Shown here in pieces: positions 61,184 through 64,000 of a stretch of 64,000 nt of DNA. A program made the translations under genes and the position numbers. The stretch comes from Thermococcus guaymasensis DSM 11113. GTDB lineage: Archaea; Methanobacteriota_B; Thermococci; Thermococcales; Thermococcaceae. The stretch covers positions 558,001 to 622,000 of the forward strand of contig NZ_CP007140.1 of assembly GCF_000816105.1 (NCBI RefSeq), written 5' to 3'. A model generated the notes under the pieces. The model did not search any database, was not told the origin of the DNA, and saw nothing but the letters and a program-made list of their open reading frames with translations. Position 1 is the stretch's first letter, and every line of letters starts with the position of its first letter.

Positions 61184-61603
61184 ATGCACGAGTGGGCTCT
61201 CGCGGATGCCATAGTTAGGACAGTCCTCGACTACGCCCAGAAGGAAGGCGCCCAGAGGGTAAAGGCCGTGAAGGTCGTTCTTGGCGAGCTCCAGGACGTT
61301 GCCGAGGACATAGTGAAGTTCGCGATGGAGCAGATGTTCGTGGGGACGATTGCAGAGGGCGCTGAGATAATCTTCGAGGAGGAAGAGGCCGTCTTCAAGT
61401 GCCGCAACTGCGGGCACACCTGGAAGCTCAAGGATGTCAAAGAAAACTTTGATGACCGCATAAAGGAGGACATCCACTTCATTCCCGAGGTCGTTCACGC
61501 GTTTCTGGCATGCCCGAAGTGCGGAAGCCACGACTTCGAGGTCGTTCAGGGAAGGGGCGTTTACGTGGCTGGAATAATGATTGAGAAGGAGGGAGAGGCA
61601 TGA
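61184..61603 (+). CDS. hypA: Hydrogenase nickel-incorporation protein HypA
   Basis: 139 residues starting MHEWALADAIVRTVLDYAQK; the N-terminal Met-His-Glu is the nickel site. The zinc domain has CRNCGHTW and CPKCGSHD, separated by a longer loop (residues 80-110) than bacterial HypA has, typical of Thermococcales. HypA hands nickel to the large subunit of [NiFe] hydrogenases. It is coupled to the downstream MinD-type HypB by ATGA (61600-61603). Confidence 0.96.
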   Translation: MHEWALADAIVRTVLDYAQKEGAQRVKAVKVVLGELQDVAEDIVKFAMEQMFVGTIAEGAEIIFEEEEAVFKCRNCGHTWKLKDVKENFDDRIKEDIHFIPEVVHAFLACPKCGSHDFEVVQGRGVYVAGIMIEKEGEA

Positions 61604-62325
61604 TAGACCCGCGAGAGATAGCGATAAACGCGAGGCTTGAGGACGTTAAGAGGATAATTCCCGTCGTCAGCGGCAAGGGTGGCGTCGGAAAATCGCTCGT
61701 CTCGACGACCCTCGCGCTGGCTCTGGCCGAGAAGGGCTATAAAGTCGGCCTGCTCGACCTCGACTTCCACGGCGCGAGCGACCACGTCATCCTCGGTTTT
61801 GAGCCGAAGGAGTTTCCTGAGGAGGATAGGGGCGTTGTCCCTCCGACGGTTCACGGGATAAAGTTCATGACGATAGCTTACTACACCGAGGACAGGCCCA
61901 CACCGCTCCGCGGGAAGGAAATCAGCGATGCACTCATCGAGCTACTAACCATAACGCGCTGGGACGAGCTGGACTACCTTGTCATTGATATGCCCCCTGG
62001 ACTCGGTGACCAGCTCCTCGACGTTCTCCGCTTCTTCAAGCGGGGCGAGTTCCTCGTCGTTGCAACGCCCTCGAAGCTATCCCTCAACGTCGTGGAGAAG
62101 CTCGTCCAGCTCCTGCTTGAGGAGAAGCACAAAGTCCTCGGCGTCGTTGAGAATATGAAACTAGATGAAGAAGAGGACGTGAAGAAACTGGCCGAGCGCT
62201 ACGGCGCGCCCTACCTCATCGGCATACCTTTCTATCCTGGCCTCGACGCGAAGATTGGCAACGTGGACGAGCTCATGAAGACAGAGTTCGCCGAAAAGAC
62301 CAGGGAGCTTGCTGAGAAGCTGTGA
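61600..62325 (+). CDS. hypB: HypB, Mrp/MinD-type ATPase
   Basis: 241 residues. Deviant Walker A VVSGKGGVGKSLVSTTLALA, DLDFHGASDHVILGFEPKEF and the switch-like DMPPGLGDQLLDVLRFF place it in the Mrp/MinD group, not the GTPase HypB of bacteria. In Thermococcus kodakarensis the MinD-type protein beside HypA serves as HypB and controls nickel binding of HypA by its ATPase cycle. No His-rich nickel store is present. A short gap follows before the toxin-antitoxin pair. Confidence 0.93.
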   Translation: MIDPREIAINARLEDVKRIIPVVSGKGGVGKSLVSTTLALALAEKGYKVGLLDLDFHGASDHVILGFEPKEFPEEDRGVVPPTVHGIKFMTIAYYTEDRPTPLRGKEISDALIELLTITRWDELDYLVIDMPPGLGDQLLDVLRFFKRGEFLVVATPSKLSLNVVEKLVQLLLEEKHKVLGVVENMKLDEEEDVKKLAERYGAPYLIGIPFYPGLDAKIGNVDELMKTEFAEKTRELAEKL

Positions 62326-62399
62326 GTTTTCTTTTCCATTCATTTCAGGGAGGCGAAATCCCTAAATATTTCTCCAAAGACTACACTTCAGGTGAGAAC

Positions 62400-62642
62400 A
62401 TGGAGGGTGTAACCTCTACCACGCTTCGCGAGTTCCTCGGCCCGAAACCTGAGCGGGAGCTTCTTCTGCTCGCGGCCATAGAACTATACCGCGAGGGTAG
62501 GCTAAGCCTCGGGAAGGCCGCGGAATTCGCGGGCCTGAACCTAAGGGAATTCCTCTACGAGCTGAGAAAGAGGGACGTCCCAATAAACTACACGATGAAA
62601 GAGGCAGAGGCAGATATAAAGACCATAGAGGGTCTGGAATGA
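62400..62642 (+). CDS. UPF0175-type antitoxin
   Basis: 80 residues starting MEGVTSTTLREFLGPKPERE, with GGTGAG before the ATG at 62400. The UPF0175 pattern is LLLLAAIELYREGRLSLGKA, AEFAGLNLREFLYELRKRDV, followed by PINYTMKEAEADIKTI. It is a DNA-binding antitoxin with a helix-turn-helix. Its TGA overlaps the ATG of the PIN-like gene (62639-62642), the normal arrangement of the pair. Confidence 0.9.
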   Translation: MEGVTSTTLREFLGPKPERELLLLAAIELYREGRLSLGKAAEFAGLNLREFLYELRKRDVPINYTMKEAEADIKTIEGLE

Positions 62643-63097
62643 AGGTGGTATCGAACACGAGTCCCCTGATAGGGTTGTCCAACATCGGAAAGCTCGGGAT
62701 TCTCCACGAAGTTTTTGGAAAGGTCTTCATTACACCGGCAGTGCGCAGAGAGTTCGGGGAGGAGCTTCCGAAGTGGATAGAAGTCACGCCTCCGGAGAAC
62801 CGACCCCTTGTCAGCGCCCTCTCGAAGCTTCTCGGAGCCGGTGAATCCGAGGCAATAGCCCTCGCAATTGACCTCGGGGCGGACTTTTTGATACTCGATG
62901 ACCTTAAGGCTCGAAAAATCGCGAGGGAACTCGGAATCAACGTAATTGGAACGGCGGGCGTTCTACTGCTCGCAAAGAAGCGGGGTATTGTTGATGAAAT
63001 AAAGCCACTTCTCACACTGCTTGTTGAGAAAGGGTTTAGAATCTCCGATGATGTCATACGGGTAATCCTCAAGGCGGCAGGAGAACTCAATGAGTGA
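62639..63097 (+). CDS. DUF3368/PIN-like toxin
   Basis: 152 residues starting MKVVSNTSPLIGLSNIGKLG. PIN-fold acidic residues: Asn/Ser-Thr in VVSNTSPLI, Glu in GAGESEAIALAIDLGAD and Asp in DFLILDDLKARKIARELGIN. Members of the DUF3368 family are predicted ribonucleases and pair with UPF0175 proteins. The start Asp typical of PIN (Asp after the first strand) is Asn here, which is common for DUF3368. It lies between hypB and hycI in the hydrogenase-maturation stretch. Confidence 0.9.
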   Translation: MKVVSNTSPLIGLSNIGKLGILHEVFGKVFITPAVRREFGEELPKWIEVTPPENRPLVSALSKLLGAGESEAIALAIDLGADFLILDDLKARKIARELGINVIGTAGVLLLAKKRGIVDEIKPLLTLLVEKGFRISDDVIRVILKAAGELNE

Positions 63098-63128
63098 TAG
63101 CCAATCAAACTGTCAATGGGGTGAAAAC

Positions 63129-63611
63129 ATGAACCTCGAAGAACTCTTCCAAAACGCGAAGAGGGTCGTAATCTGCGGAATCGGGAACGACATAAGGGGA
63201 GATGACGCCTTTGGAGTTCTAGTAGCGGAGAAACTGAAGAAGTTGCTCAACAATCCAAACGTCCTCGTGCTGAACTGCGGGGAGGTTCCGGAGAACTACA
63301 CTGGGAAAATAGCGCGCTTTAATCCCGACTTGGTAGTTTTTGTAGATGCGGTGGACTTTGGTGGTGAGGTCGGTGAGTACATCATAGCCGACCCGGAGGG
63401 AACGCTCGGCGAAGCGGTCTCCACCCACGGCCTCCCTCTGAAGTTCGTCACCCAGTTCATGAAGACGATGATTAAGGCGGAGTTCGTTCTCATAGGCTGT
63501 CAGCCGGGCTCGACCGGCCTGTTTCAGGAGCCGAGCGAGCTGATAAAGAAGCGCGCGGAGAGGTTAGCGGAACTGCTGGCGGGGATTCTGGGAAAGGAAG
63601 GGGCAGGTTAA
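63129..63611 (+). CDS. hycI: Hydrogenase maturation protease HycI
   Basis: 160 residues from the ATG at 63129 (MNLEELFQNAKRVVICGIGN), with GGGGTGA upstream; a longer frame from 63090 overlaps the toxin gene. Motifs: CGIGNDIRGDDAFGVLVAEK, NCGEVPENYTGKIARFNPDL, VVFVDAVDFGGEVGEY and HGLPLKFVTQFMKTM, with the nickel-binding Glu/Asp/His set (GDD, VDAVD, STHGLPL). It cleaves the C-terminal extension of a [NiFe] hydrogenase large subunit after nickel insertion. It follows the toxin by 31 bases. Confidence 0.95.
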   Translation: MNLEELFQNAKRVVICGIGNDIRGDDAFGVLVAEKLKKLLNNPNVLVLNCGEVPENYTGKIARFNPDLVVFVDAVDFGGEVGEYIIADPEGTLGEAVSTHGLPLKFVTQFMKTMIKAEFVLIGCQPGSTGLFQEPSELIKKRAERLAELLAGILGKEGAG

Positions 63612-63677
63612 CGATTGTCGGGTTGCCAATTTTCGAGTAGCAGGAAACATTAAAGTTATTTTACTCTCTCCGCTTTA

Positions 63678-63690
63678 CATTTTTCTTTTG
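63678..63690 (+). terminator. T-rich terminator after hycI
   Basis: CATTTTTCTTTTG: T runs of five and four, about 65 bases after the hycI stop, just before the hairpin at 63695. Confidence 0.45.
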
Positions 63691-63694
63691 AGAG

Positions 63695-63714
63695 CCTCGC
63701 CCTTTAGGGCGGGG
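63695..63714. repeat. GC-rich hairpin with TTTA loop, IS200/IS605-type end
   Basis: CCTCGCCC (63695-63702), loop TTTA, then GGGCGGGG (63707-63714): eight pairs with one G-U. Such a hairpin, flanked by ATG and G-rich bases, is the kind of structure that ends IS200/IS605 (TnpB) elements and their omega-RNA. No tnpA or tnpB lies in this window, so the identity rests on the hairpin alone. Confidence 0.35.
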
Positions 63715-63720
63715 ATGCAG

Positions 63721-64000
63721 TAAACAACCCAACGGGCATTAAACAGTCGAAACCCTTTAAACTCTTGCAATGTAATAGGGCCTCGAAGAGGCCACCGTAA
63801 GGTAACTCAATGAGATGAGGGGTTTCACGTTACCCTCCAGTGTTGGAGGGTTGACGCTGTTAAGCGTCCTTTCAAAAAACCGCCCCTGAGTGGTTGGAAA
63901 CTCTGAACGGTGGCCTTTGAGCAATAACCCCAATCCGCTCTGCGGTAGGGGTAACGGGCCCAAGACCGGGCCTGCGGGCTGAACCGAAAGTGGCAACACG
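63721..64000. other. Highly structured 280-base stretch at the right edge, no convincing gene
   Basis: At least six stem-loops lie one after another: 63779-63793 (GGCCTC-GAA-GAGGCC), 63832-63851 (ACCCTCCA with TGGAGGGT), 63853-63868 (GACGCT-GTTA-AGCGTC), 63927-63952 (ACCCC with GGGGT around CCGC-TCT-GCGG) and 63957-63972 (GGCCC with GGGCC), besides smaller ones. The minus strand has an 80-codon frame from 63999 to 63757 with a Pro/Leu-rich product that looks like no Thermococcus protein but could be the tail of a transposon gene. Most likely the end of an IS200/IS605-type element or a structured RNA that continues past the window. Confidence 0.35.

Overview
This window looks like a hyperthermophilic euryarchaeon of the order Thermococcales, most likely a Thermococcus. 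The grounds are gene content (cytosolic [NiFe] sulfhydrogenase, archaeal MCM with inteins, GINS, aIF2-beta, TFE, exosome, proteasome alpha, DUF257, DUF211, DUF366 and DUF2110 proteins), TATA-box promoters about 30-40 bp ahead of genes, GGTGA-type ribosome sites, dense ATGA start/stop overlaps, and a 30-bp CRISPR repeat of the thermococcal type. No tRNA or rRNA gene was seen.

Layout. 1-1648 (minus): NuoF-like (cut by the left edge) and NuoE-like flavoprotein genes, divergent from the four-gene cytosolic hydrogenase operon at 1808-5665. A tandem site matching the published SurR motif lies between them. 5791-8341: two DUF257 paralogues, a small EF-Tu-domain-2-like protein and a TatD-family hydrolase. 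8331-15516 (minus): a coupled MoxR / DUF58 / membrane-protein / transglutaminase-like operon whose transglutaminase domain appears to have lost its catalytic Cys and His. 15579-18145: rtcA, a hypothetical gene and a phosphoesterase. 18337-24890: gins23 and mcm, the latter split by three inteins all placed in the ATPase motor. 24935-29112: aIF2-beta, then the four-gene sodium-pumping methylmalonyl-CoA decarboxylase.

29213-37277: a DUF835 gene remnant, a CBS protein, homoserine dehydrogenase, a PUA/ASCH protein, ZPR1, SepF, then the exosome/proteasome operon psmA-sdo1-rrp4-rrp41-rrp42, in which the end of sdo1 appears frameshifted by one base. 37330-46198: HIT, MFS, orphan IorB, a methyltransferase, class I LysRS, unknown genes, a dolichol-kinase-like protein, DUF366, EamA and an MBL hydrolase. 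46299-48074: a 27-repeat CRISPR array read on the minus strand, with its leader at the right and no cas genes in the window.

48555-53856: ADP-forming acyl-CoA synthetase alpha, an HTH-DUF211-HTH cluster with a paired repeat in its 5' leader, a decayed alpha-amylase remnant and a secreted unknown protein. 53986-59501: Nnr, small membrane proteins, a macrodomain protein, TFE, DUF2110 and a membrane protein. 59633-63611: Mrp ATPase, NikR, HypA, the MinD-type HypB, a UPF0175/DUF3368 toxin-antitoxin pair and the hydrogenase protease HycI. The last 300 bases are highly structured and may be the end of an IS200/IS605-type element.

How they fit together: hydrogenase structural genes at one end and nickel regulation/maturation genes (nikR, hypA, hypB, hycI) at the other belong to one hydrogen-metabolism programme. 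MCM and GINS form the replicative helicase. The exosome, proteasome and ribosome-maturation genes form a classic archaeal housekeeping superoperon.
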